36,186 nucleotides of DNA from Chthoniobacterales bacterium. GTDB lineage: Bacteria > Verrucomicrobiota > Verrucomicrobiia > Chthoniobacterales > UBA10450. The DNA lies in contig JACDGM010000046.1 of NCBI GenBank assembly GCA_013815325.1, forward strand, positions 1 through 36,186, written 5' to 3'. The first letter of the stretch is position 1; the number at the start of each line of letters is the position of its first letter. The notes under the pieces were generated by a model, which saw only the letters and a list, made by a program, of their open reading frames with translations, had not been told where the DNA came from and made no database searches. Both the position numbers and the translations under genes were made by a program. Positions 27,024-34,906 of this stretch are shown piece after piece.

Positions 27024-27635
27024 CTAAAGAAAAGCCGGGTGAATTGCGATCAGCTGAAGCGACTGCTGCAGTAGCTCTCGGCCTGGCGGGATGCGATGCC
27101 AGGGCGAGGCGCCGGATGGATGAGGCAACGGAATCAGGTCGAACTTTTCTCCGGCGCGCTCGACGCGAAAACTGCGTCCAATGATCTGATCGAGTTTCGT
27201 CACCGGCACGAATTGAGCAATGGCCAGTTTTCCTACGGGAATAACGAGGCGCGGTTGGAGGATTTTGAACTCGCGATTCAACCATGAGGAACAGTTCGCG
27301 ATCTCCTGCGGGTTCGGGACGCGGTCGCTCCCGCCCGGCGCTTTGCCCGGAAAACAGCGGCAGACCGCCGCAAAATAGACCCGCGCGCGCACTTCTTCTT
27401 CCGTTAGGCCAATGGTTTCCTCGAACCAGCGAAAGAGGGTTTTGCCGGCCGTCCAGGCGAAGGGCTTTCCCACGAGCGGTTCGCGCGCGCCGGGCGCCTG
27501 ACCGACGAGCAGGACATTGCTCAAGACCGCCCCACCGGAGACGGGCGGCGGATGCATGAGCGGGCAGCGCCGGCAATTGCGCAGCTGGGAGACGTGCTTT
27601 TCGAGCTGGGCTTTTCTCTGGGTCGCCGTTGCCAT
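27024..27635 (-). CDS. Uracil-DNA glycosylase, Fe-S family (family 4/5-like)
   Basis: 203 residues. Motif A VLLVGQAPGAREPLVGKPFAW (read as VGQAPGAREP, about 43-52) and motif B LPHPSGASPWHR (about 173-184) are typical of the superfamily, with Cys residues near CRRCPL (about 21-26) and VCRCFPGK (about 92-99) in positions used for a 4Fe-4S cluster. It removes uracil from DNA for base-excision repair. The start overlaps the frameshifted DUF2905 remnant upstream. Octamer variant CCGTTAGG at 27401. Confidence 0.88.
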   Translation of the reverse strand: MATATQRKAQLEKHVSQLRNCRRCPLMHPPPVSGGAVLSNVLLVGQAPGAREPLVGKPFAWTAGKTLFRWFEETIGLTEEEVRARVYFAAVCRCFPGKAPGGSDRVPNPQEIANCSSWLNREFKILQPRLVIPVGKLAIAQFVPVTKLDQIIGRSFRVERAGEKFDLIPLPHPSGASPWHRIPPGRELLQQSLQLIAIHPAFL

Positions 27636-27639
27636 TGCC

Positions 27640-27840
27640 TAACTGCGGAAAAGCGAAGGATCAAACTCAACAAAAGACTAATAATGATGCAGGTCACGAT
27701 CGGAAAATAAAGGCCGAGGGTCCTTGCTTGCTGCGGATATCGCCCGGAAGCCACCCGGTGCCAAAGCCGCTCCAGAGCACGAGGCCGAGGAGCACAGTGA
27801 GGGCACCGACGACGACCAGCAGTTTCCGTAGTTCCGGCAT
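27640..27840 (-). pseudogene. Frameshifted DUF2905 small membrane protein
   Basis: Reads MPELRKLLVVVGALTVLLGL, GTGWLPGDIRSKQGPSAF, then loses frame; the rest FPIVTCIIISLLLSLIL is in another frame. One T appears missing where the intact copy at 30147 has the codon run for Phe-Tyr-Phe-Pro. The usual two TM segments and GDI signature are otherwise recognisable. It ends at a CCTAAC-containing site like the intact copy, so the two are homologous over their full length. Confidence 0.75.
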
Positions 27841-27895
27841 CGCGGCCACGTTCGCGCGCGACCTCGCTACGGGCAAACCGTCGGTGGCGCAACAA

Positions 27896-29988
27896 CTACC
27901 GCGGACGGGTGGCGTTGAGCAGGACGCCGAAGGAGTCAGAGAGATTGGAGACGATGGCTTCGGGCAAGCCATCGCCGTTTAAGTCTCGCAAGATCAAGTC
28001 GCCGGCGAATTGATCGCCCGTGGCAACCGGAATTGCAGGACGAAAGGTGCCGTCACCATTGCCGGGGATAACGGCCAAGCCATCGAAATCCGCAGAGGTT
28101 ACGATGTCGATCTTCCCGTCACCATTGATGTCAGAGACACTTAGGGGTCCGTAGGTCGTGTAAACTGTTACCGGCGTCTGGAAAGTGCCGTCGCCATTCC
28201 CGAAGAAGACCTTCAATCCTTGCCCGCCGACAACGAGATCAGGCTTACCATCGCGGTTGAAATCGGCCGCCGCAGAGTAGAGCGCATTTGGTGCCGAAGT
28301 GACTAACGAACTTTGCAAAGTGCCATCGCCATTTCCGAGAAAGACTTCGACCGAACCAGAGTTATCCGAGACCGCCACGTCGAGATTGCCGCCGCCGTTG
28401 AAGTCACTAGTTATGGGAGACTGCGGAGTCTTTTTAGTGCTGTAGGTGATTGGGGACTGGAAGGTGCCATCACCGTTGCCAAGGAGGATCATGAGTTTGT
28501 TCGTATCGGCTCCCGCGACAGCCACATCCGGCCGGCCATCGTGGTTGAAGTCACCCATTATGGGCCAGAGGTCTCCGCCGGTCAGGGAAGTCAACTTGGC
28601 CGCCTGGAAGGTTCCGTCGCCGTTGCCAAGGAAAGTTAAAACCCCGAAGCCGTCATAGGTGGCCGCGAGTACATCCATGTTACCGTCGCTGTTGAAATCG
28701 GCGGCCACGACAAACTCGGCCGCGAGGCTTCCGAATGGAATGCCGGGGACGAATCCTCCGTCCCTCGTGCCGTGCAGAAACAAGAGTTGCGCTGAAGAAC
28801 CGAGCAGTCTCCCGGTGACCAGATCGGGATGGCCATCGTTATCGAAATCGGCGGCATCAAAACCGTCTATGCGATTGCCCACCGAATACTGTGCGGGGGC
28901 GCGAAAGGTTCCATCGCCGTTCCCGAAGGCGACGCCAATCGCCGAAAAGCCGCCGCCCGCGACGATGTCGAGCGCTTTGTCGTGGTTGAAGTATCCGACT
29001 GTGGCGAAGCGATTGCCGATGCCGTAAGCGACGGCCGTCCCAAAGATGCCATCGCCATTCCCGAGGAGAACCGACGAATGACCGCCGCCGACCACCAGGT
29101 CAAGTTTGCCGTCGCGGTTCGCATCCGCCGTAACTACGGTCAAGGCGGCTCCGGTGACTGGGTAGGAAATCGCGGGCTGGAAGGTACCGTCGCCGTTGCC
29201 CAGAGCGATCTTCACGGCATTCGCATATTGCGCGGCGAGCGCGAGATCGGTCTTTCCGTCGCCGTTGAAATCGCCCGCGGCGACATCCGTGGCGGCCCCG
29301 GCTATGGAAGTTGTCACCGGCTGAAAAGTCCCTTCGCCATTCCCCAGGAGGACGGCGAGACTATTTCGGTCGGTCGAGAAATGTTGAATGGCCACGCCAG
29401 GTCCAGCTTGCCGTCGCCGTTCAGATCCGTCGCGACGAGCCGATAACCGTTATGGCTTAAGGGGTAAAAAACCGGCGCAGCAAAGGTGCCGTCCCCATTT
29501 CCCAAAAGAATAGCCGCTTCACCCTTGGAGTTATTGGAAGGGCCAAAGATGGCGATGGCGAGATCGAGTTTGCCGTCGTTGTTCAAATCCGCGATCTCGA
29601 TCCCGATCGGATCAGTGTGGAGCGTAATGGCGCTCGGCGTGCCGAACGTGCCATCGCCAATTCCCAGGACGATGTAAACCGACTTGCCTCCGTCGGTGAC
29701 GACAAGGTCGGCCGACCCATCGCCATTGAGATCGTCACTCGCTATCTCGACCGCACCGGCACCCACAGCAAAGATGTTCGCTGGTCCGAATGTGCCATCT
29801 TTTTCCCCCAGGAAGACGCTGACGTTTCCGTCGTTGGTATTCGCGCTCGCGATATCCGCGATTTTGTCGTTGTTGAAATCCCGCACGACCGCAGCGCTGG
29901 GATATTCGCCGGACGGATAGTTAGTCGCAGTCAGGAACGGTTTGGCTGCGCCGTGCGGTGCGATCGCGACCGCGACCAGGGCGGTCAA
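27896..29988 (-). pseudogene. VCBS/FG-GAP beta-propeller protein with one frameshift
   Basis: About 690 residues of VCBS/FG-GAP repeats (units with DFNGDGKTDLALA and VLLGNGDGTFQ), each about 60 residues, with calcium-binding D-x-D-G-D loops; secreted beta-propeller proteins of this type are usually surface or extracellular. The 5' part (29988 to about 29400) and the 3' part (about 29395 to 27896) are in different frames; one base is missing in GGCGTGGCC near 29395, joining KLDLA to VAIQHFSTDRNS. The N-terminal hydrophobic start uses a TTG and may begin further upstream. It lies between the two DUF2905 copies. Only one variant octamer (28302). Noncoding 29989-30146 shows nothing else. Confidence 0.8.
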
Positions 29989-30146
29989 CGAACGAAAAAG
30001 AATTTGGGTGACATATGGGCTTTCTTCATTTGAGCGCAGAGTGCTGTCTCAACAGGACGGATTCAAGACAGATGAGACGCCTCAGGTCAATCCAAAATCA
30101 ACCGACAACTGTTGTTGCTTTCCTTGGCAACGAACCGGCCCTTCGC

Positions 30147-30359
30147 CTAACGACGGAAAAGTGAAAAGAGCAGACTTAGGACGATACTCAGGATGATGCA
30201 GGCGACGATCGGAAAGTAAAAGGCCGAATGGCCGCGTTCGATCCGGATATCACCTGGCAGGCGTCCGAGCCATCCCGCGCCGACTCCGCTCCAGAGTGCA
30301 AGCCCGAGGAGCACGACCAACCCGCCAAAAACCACGAGCAGTTTTCCGATCTCTTGCAT
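30147..30359 (-). CDS. DUF2905 small membrane protein
   Basis: 70 residues: an N-terminal TM segment (about 5-26, LLVVFGGLVVLLGLALWSGV), the family signature GRLPGDIRIERGHSAFYFPI (about 33-52) and a second TM segment (about 50-66). Unknown function. It is the intact counterpart of the frameshifted copy at 27640-27840; the two flank the VCBS gene in the same orientation. The stop TAG (minus strand, 30149-30147) lies inside an octamer copy. Confidence 0.88.
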   Translation of the reverse strand: MQEIGKLLVVFGGLVVLLGLALWSGVGAGWLGRLPGDIRIERGHSAFYFPIVACIILSIVLSLLFSLFRR

Positions 30360-30438
30360 TTCGCGAGCAATCTCACAGTCCGGGCCGCGAACAGCAACCC
30401 GGTCTTGCCGTTGGCTTCGACCGTGCCCACTTTGTCCG

Positions 30439-30829
30439 GTGGAGCTGGGACAACTTAGCGAAGCCGCTATTTACGCGGCTGATCTCGACGCCGCGGAGAA
30501 GTTTTATCGAGATGTGCTTGGCTTGGAGAGAATTTCCAGGATGGAGGACCGCGGCATCTCCTTTCGTTGCGGCAAGACGGTTCTCCTGGTTTTTGATCCG
30601 GCGCGGACGCGAATCCCCGATGCGGGCGTGCCGCCGCACGGCGCGACCGGAGCGGGCATATCGCGTTCGTCATTTCCGACTCCGAGATGGATCGGTGGCG
30701 AACGTATTTGCAAGAACGCGGGTGACGATCGAATCCGAAGTCGATTGGTCGAGCGGCGGACGCTCGATTTATTGTCGCGATCCGGCCGGCAACGTCGTCG
30801 AGTTGGCGCCGTCGGCGTTATGGATGTAG
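30439..30829 (+). pseudogene. Frameshifted VOC/glyoxalase-fold gene
   Basis: The GTG at 30439 opens a VOC domain (AAIYAADLDAAEKFYRDVLG, about 9-28). One base is missing near 30658 (GGC CAT ATC expected) and another near 30721 (GGG GTG ACG expected). With both restored, HIAFVISDSEMDRWRTYLQE joins to VTIESEVDWSSGGRSIYCRDPAGNVVELAPS, the normal family C-terminus. The stop is 30827-30829. Two single-base deletions make it nonfunctional as read. Confidence 0.8.
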
Positions 30830-30917
30830 ACGCTTCGCTCTTCGAAGCGCGGTAGGAATCTTCGGAAAATTCTTCCATAGCCGCGCGCAGACCCGCGTCG
30901 CCAGAAGGCGACGTCTA
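30827..30917. repeat. Inverted repeat downstream of fabF
   Basis: TAGACG (30827-30832) pairs with CGTCTA (30912-30917). Inside are two further hairpins: CGCTTCG/CGAAGCG (30831-30849) and a perfect CGTCGCC/GGCGACG stem with AGAA loop (30896-30913). The VOC relic stop is in the outer left arm. No T-run downstream on the fabF side, so a terminator role is doubtful. Confidence 0.7.
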
Positions 30918-30927
30918 GAATGGCGCG

Positions 30928-32175
30928 CTACTCTTTGAACTCGGTCACGACGAGGGTCGCGTTATGGCCGCCGAAGCCGAAGGAATTATTGACCGCCACG
31001 CGCACGCGCTTTTCTTTTGCGACATGCGCCGTGTAGTCGAGATCGCACTCCGGATCGGGATTATCGAGGTTGATTGTGGGCGGGATCTTACCGTCGCGAA
31101 TGGCCAGCGCGCAGGCCGCCAGCTCGATCGCGCCCGCGCCGCCTAACAAATGGCCGGTCATCGATTTGGTGGAGCTGATGGCGAGGCCGTTGCGGGCGTG
31201 CTCGCCGAAGACGGTCTTGATCGCGCGCGTCTCGCAAATGTCGCCGAGCCCGGTGGAGGTGGCGTGCGCGTTGATGTAGTCGACGCTCTCGGGCGCGATG
31301 CGGGCGTGCTTCAGCGCCATGTTCATCGCGCGGGCGGCGCCTTCGCCGTCGGGCGGTGGCGCGGTCATGTGGTAGGCATCGCCGGAGAGGCCGTAGCCGG
31401 CCAGTTCGCAATAAATTTTCGCGCCGCGCGCCTTCGCATGCTCGAGTTCTTCGACAATCACGACACCGCCGCCTTCGCCGATGACGAAGCCGTCGCGATC
31501 GCGATCGAACGGTCGCGAAGCTCGCTGCGGTTCGTCGTTGCGCGTGCTCAGCGCTTTCATGGCGGAAAACCCGCCGAGGCCGATCGGGATGACTGCCGCT
31601 TCGGAGCCACCCGCGAGAAAAATATCGGCGTCGCCAAATTTGATGATCCGCCAGGCTTCGCCGATCGCGTTATTCGAAGTGGCGCACGCCGTGACGATGC
31701 ACATGTTCGGCCCGCGCAGGCCAAACTCCATCGAGATGATCCCGCTCGCCATGTTGCTGATGAGCATCGGAATGGTGAACGCGGAGACACGATCGGGGCC
31801 TTTATCGACGAGCGCGCTGTGCTGATCTTCGAGCGTTTTGAGCCCGCCGATGCCGCTGCTGACGAGGACGCCGAAGCGCTCGCGCACGACTTTCTCCATG
31901 TCGATGCCGGCGTCGGCCATCGCGCTTTTCGCCGCAGCCATCGCAAGATGGGTGAAGCGATCGGTGCGCTTGTGTTCCTTCGGATTATTGAAGACCGGCT
32001 TCGGATCGAAGTCGCGGACTTCACCGGCGATGGTGCAATCGTAGCCAGTGGTGTCGAAGCGCGAGATATCGACGATTCCGCTCCGGCCTTCGAGCAGATT
32101 ATTCCAGAAGGTTTCGAGCTCGCGGCCGACCGGCGTGATAACGCCCATGCCGCTGATGACGACTCGTCTGTTCAT
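30928..32175 (-). CDS. fabF: 3-oxoacyl-[acyl-carrier-protein] synthase II
   Basis: Beta-ketoacyl-ACP synthase that extends acyl-ACP in fatty-acid synthesis. 415 residues with the family start RRVVISGMGVITPVGRELETFW. Active-site Cys is in VTACATSNNAIGEAWRII (about residue 165), and the two His are in YINAHATSTGLGD and TKSMTGHLLGGAGAIELA. The Asn/Gly-rich C-terminus FGFGGHNATLVV is normal. acpP is not adjacent. It lies 87 bases downstream of guaB3 on the same strand. Only one variant octamer (31142). Confidence 0.97.
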   Translation of the reverse strand: MNRRVVISGMGVITPVGRELETFWNNLLEGRSGIVDISRFDTTGYDCTIAGEVRDFDPKPVFNNPKEHKRTDRFTHLAMAAAKSAMADAGIDMEKVVRERFGVLVSSGIGGLKTLEDQHSALVDKGPDRVSAFTIPMLISNMASGIISMEFGLRGPNMCIVTACATSNNAIGEAWRIIKFGDADIFLAGGSEAAVIPIGLGGFSAMKALSTRNDEPQRASRPFDRDRDGFVIGEGGGVVIVEELEHAKARGAKIYCELAGYGLSGDAYHMTAPPPDGEGAARAMNMALKHARIAPESVDYINAHATSTGLGDICETRAIKTVFGEHARNGLAISSTKSMTGHLLGGAGAIELAACALAIRDGKIPPTINLDNPDPECDLDYTAHVAKEKRVRVAVNNSFGFGGHNATLVVTEFKE

Positions 32176-32262
32176 TTAGAGATTGAGTGAATTAGGGAGT
32201 GAGGGATTTGCCTGGACGGGTTTCGCTAATCGCTAAATCCTTCAATCGTTCAGTCGCTAAGT

Positions 32263-33441
32263 TTACCGCGTCCCCATACCGACGCTTTGCACCGTCTGGA
32301 AAAGTTTCCCCTCGGTCTTGATCGAGGGCGCGATGATAATCTCCGTCTGCTGAAATTCCGGCAACGAGCTCGCGCCGACATTGCCCATGCAGGTGGTGAT
32401 GGCGCCGACGAGATTCTGGCTGCCGTCGTCCACTTCGGCCGGGCCGAAAAGGATCTGCTTGAGCGAACCGGTCGCGCCGACCTTTATGCGCGTGCCGCGC
32501 GGGAGATTGGCGTGCGGTGTCGCCATACCCCAATGGTAGCCGCAACCGGGCGCCTCGTGCGCTTTGGCAAACGCGCTCCCGACCATGACGGCGTCCGCGC
32601 CGCAGGCGAGCGCTTTGCAAACGTCGCCGCCTTTGCTCATGCCGCCGTCGGTGATGATCGGAACATAGCGCGAGGCCTTTTTGAAATAGGCGTCGCGCGC
32701 CGCGGCGCAATCGACTGTCGCCGTGACTTGCGGCACGCCGAGACCGAGCACGCCCCGCGAAGTGCAAGCCGCGCCCGGACCGACGCCGATGAGGACCGCG
32801 GCCGGGCCGCATTCCATAATTTCCAGCGTCGCGTCGTAACCGACCGTGTTGCCGACGATGATTGGGATGCGCATCTCACGGCAGAATTCCGCGAGATCGA
32901 GCGACTGATATTCCGAGGAGGCATGGCGCGCCGTCGAGACTGTGCTCTGCACCACAAAAATATCAGCACCCGCTTCCTGCGCGATCGCGCCGAAACTAGT
33001 CGCGCGTTGCGGAATGGAACTGACCGCAACCGGAATACCCGAGTCTTTCATTTCCTTCACGCGCGCCCGAATCAAATCTTCCTGCACCGGTTCCTGATAA
33101 ATCTTCTGGAGGAGGGCGGTGATCTCGGCCTTGTCCGCGTCGACAATTTTCTGCAGCACTTCCTCCGGATTTTTGTAGCGCGTCTGCACGCCTTCGAGAT
33201 TTAAGACGGCGAGGCCGCCAAGTTTTCCCATCGCGATCGCGAACTGCACATCGACTACGCCGTCCATCGCGCTCGCGAGGATCGGGATTTTGAACTCGAG
33301 CGGCTCCGTATCTTTGCGCGGCAGGCGCCAGGTAATGTCAACTTCGTTGGGGTTAATCGTGACCCGGCCAGGGACGAGCGCGATCTCGTCGAAGCCGTAA
33401 GTGACGCGAGCTTTTCGATTGCGGCCAATCCACATTCCCAT
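32263..33441 (-). CDS. guaB3: GuaB3-type IMP dehydrogenase-related protein
   Basis: 392 residues, a TIM barrel without CBS domains. The N-terminus MGMWIGRNRKARVTYGFDEIALVP is the GuaB3 start seen in actinobacteria and cyanobacteria. The active-site Cys is in GVGPGAACTSRGVLG (canonical IMPDH has GPGSICTTR). The flap and substrate segments IITDGGMSKGGDVCKALACGADAVMVGS and GATGSLKQ follow, with a C-terminal EFQQTEIIIAPSIKTEGK. Purine nucleotide synthesis or interconversion is likely; GuaB3 enzymes can act as GMP reductases, so specificity is uncertain. A canonical guaB is not in the window. No exact octamer copies. Confidence 0.9.
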   Translation of the reverse strand: MGMWIGRNRKARVTYGFDEIALVPGRVTINPNEVDITWRLPRKDTEPLEFKIPILASAMDGVVDVQFAIAMGKLGGLAVLNLEGVQTRYKNPEEVLQKIVDADKAEITALLQKIYQEPVQEDLIRARVKEMKDSGIPVAVSSIPQRATSFGAIAQEAGADIFVVQSTVSTARHASSEYQSLDLAEFCREMRIPIIVGNTVGYDATLEIMECGPAAVLIGVGPGAACTSRGVLGLGVPQVTATVDCAAARDAYFKKASRYVPIITDGGMSKGGDVCKALACGADAVMVGSAFAKAHEAPGCGYHWGMATPHANLPRGTRIKVGATGSLKQILFGPAEVDDGSQNLVGAITTCMGNVGASSLPEFQQTEIIIAPSIKTEGKLFQTVQSVGMGTR

Positions 33442-33443
33442 GG

Positions 33444-33683
33444 TTAAATTCGATCCAGTTTAAAGCGTTCGTTCAAGCTGCCGCAACGTGGGCAGCGAGG
33501 CAGCAGCGTCGGCGTCCGATCCTCAAATTCGAAAGCGCAAATCACGCACCGCAACCGGTGGCGCAGAGCCCGCTGTTCACGGCGGCGCCGATTCCACTCG
33601 CCCACTATCCAGAGGAGAAAAACCGCCGCAAGAAAAAGCAGCAGATAAATCGTGGCCAGGGCCGCGAGACTGACCCGAATCAC
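33444..33683 (-). CDS. Small membrane-anchored zinc-ribbon protein
   Basis: 79 residues from a GTG at 33683 that overlaps the tonB-like stop by four bases (GTGA); an upstream ATG at 33749 would overlap that gene by 70 bases and is unlikely. A TM segment (about 6-30, ALATIYLLLFLAAVFLLWIVG) and a basic stretch precede CVICAFEFEDRTPTLLPRCP, a C-x2-C-x17-C-x2-C zinc ribbon completed by RCG. It is the last gene of the exbB-exbD-tonB-like operon and ends two bases before guaB3. Function unknown. Confidence 0.7.
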   Translation of the reverse strand: MIRVSLAALATIYLLLFLAAVFLLWIVGEWNRRRREQRALRHRLRCVICAFEFEDRTPTLLPRCPRCGSLNERFKLDRI

Positions 33684-34462
33684 GGCGCGCGCTCCGCGGC
33701 CGGCGGCAGCTCGAGGTCGCTGCCGAAATCGATTGTCGCCGTCGTCCAAGTCAGCTTGTCGTTAGGGGAAGTCTCTTTCGCGGTTACACCGAAACGGCAA
33801 AGCGCGAGCGCGCGGCGCGCTTCTTCGTCGAGCGCGGCGTCGCCGGAGGAGGCGTCGAGCAGGCAATAGCGCACCACTCCGGCGCGGTCGACAGCCACGC
33901 GGAAGCGCGCGGCTTGCGGCGCCTCGCGCGAAGAAGCTTTGAATTTCAACTCCGTCTGGGTGAAGGGCACGCCCTGGAGCGCGCCGGAAAACGTAATCGC
34001 GCTCGAAGCGATGATCGACCCAGGCGCGCGCGCGACCGATTCCATCGGAACCGGCCCCGGCGGCATGGCCGATCGCTCCAGCCGCTCCACGGACGGCGGC
34101 GGCAACTCTTTCAACTCTGGCGGCACCGCCACGTAGGAAGGAACGTGGGACAGTTTTGGCAATTGATAGGCACGAGCTTCGACAGGCCGTTGTGTTTGCG
34201 AAGCGAGCGCCGGATCCTCCGCCGCAAGCCACTGTAGAAAACTGCGCGCTTCCGGGGAAGTGGGCGCGATCACGCTCACGCGCGCGGGCGGCGGAAGCAG
34301 CGAAATGGCCGGCGGATAAATAACCTGGAAGAGCAAAAAGCAAAGCACATGCAAGCCTAACGAGGCTAGGATAAAGCCCATGATCGCCAGCTTCCGCCGA
34401 CGCGGTCGCTCCCAACGAAAGAGCAGTTGTCCGTGCGGTTGCGCGTAGCTGCCCGCGCTCAC
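33680..34462 (-). CDS. TonB-like energy transducer
   Basis: 260 residues: a cytoplasmic basic start, one TM segment (about 28-50, MGFILASLGLHVLCFLLFQVIYPP), a Pro-rich periplasmic stretch (about 100-150) and a C-terminal beta/alpha domain (about 170-240, RFRVAVDRAGVVRYCLLDASSGD through ALDEEARRALALCRFG) resembling TonB C-terminal domains. It would carry proton-motive force to outer-membrane receptors. Its start overlaps the exbD stop by four bases and its end overlaps the zinc-ribbon gene by four. Two octamers (33759, 34356). Confidence 0.7.
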   Translation of the reverse strand: MSAGSYAQPHGQLLFRWERPRRRKLAIMGFILASLGLHVLCFLLFQVIYPPAISLLPPPARVSVIAPTSPEARSFLQWLAAEDPALASQTQRPVEARAYQLPKLSHVPSYVAVPPELKELPPPSVERLERSAMPPGPVPMESVARAPGSIIASSAITFSGALQGVPFTQTELKFKASSREAPQAARFRVAVDRAGVVRYCLLDASSGDAALDEEARRALALCRFGVTAKETSPNDKLTWTTATIDFGSDLELPPAAERAP

Positions 34463-34863
34463 TGTTGCGGAGTGGTGGCCAGCGCCACGGAAGTAATGCC
34501 GCGTTCGAGCGCGGCATTCGTCACCGCCATCACAAGGTCGTAGGAAGCGAGACGATCCGCTTTGATCACGACGGAACGGCCTTCGCGCTTGGTTGCGTCT
34601 AGACCTGGCCCGAGCTGGTCGAGCGTCACCTTTTGATCGCGCAAATAAATCGCCGGGCTGGGGCCGCCGGTGATGCTGATAATTTGTTGGTTAGGCTGGG
34701 GTCCGAGAGTGAAACGCGAGAACGGCACCGTCACCGAAATCCCCGGCTGCAGAACGAAATTCGAGCTGAGGAGGAAAAAGAACATGAGCAGGAAAAGAAC
34801 GTCGAGCAGGGGAAAGACGTAAAGCCAGCCGAAGCTGATGTTGCTCGTGCGCGTGAGTTTCAT
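34459..34863 (-). CDS. exbD: Biopolymer transport protein ExbD/TolR
   Basis: 134 residues: a short cytoplasmic tail, one TM segment (about 13-38, VFPLLDVLFLLMFFFLLSSNFVL) carrying the family Asp (DVLFLLMFF), and a periplasmic domain with GPQPNQQIISITGGPSPAIY and LDQLGPGLDATK. With ExbB it forms the proton channel that drives the TonB-like protein. Its stop overlaps the tonB-like start by four bases. The variant octamer TGGTTAGG (34688) is inside. Confidence 0.88.
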   Translation of the reverse strand: MKLTRTSNISFGWLYVFPLLDVLFLLMFFFLLSSNFVLQPGISVTVPFSRFTLGPQPNQQIISITGGPSPAIYLRDQKVTLDQLGPGLDATKREGRSVVIKADRLASYDLVMAVTNAALERGITSVALATTPQQ

Positions 34864-34866
34864 TTC

Positions 34867-34906
34867 TCGTTAGGCGCGAGAACGAAGGCGCCGCCCTGCC
34901 TAACGC
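34867..34906. repeat. Inverted pair of octamer copies between exbB and exbD
   Basis: TCGTTAGG (34867-34874) and the variant CCTAACGC (34899-34906) face each other; CGTTAGGC (34868-34875) and GCCTAACG (34898-34905) are a perfect 8-bp stem. The right copy holds the exbB stop. Such inverted uptake-sequence pairs act as terminators in Neisseria; here one sits inside an operon. Confidence 0.75.

Noticed and set aside
31150..32190. 346-residue plus-strand ORF opposite fabF
   Set aside because: Antisense shadow; no motifs, while the minus strand is a clear FabF.
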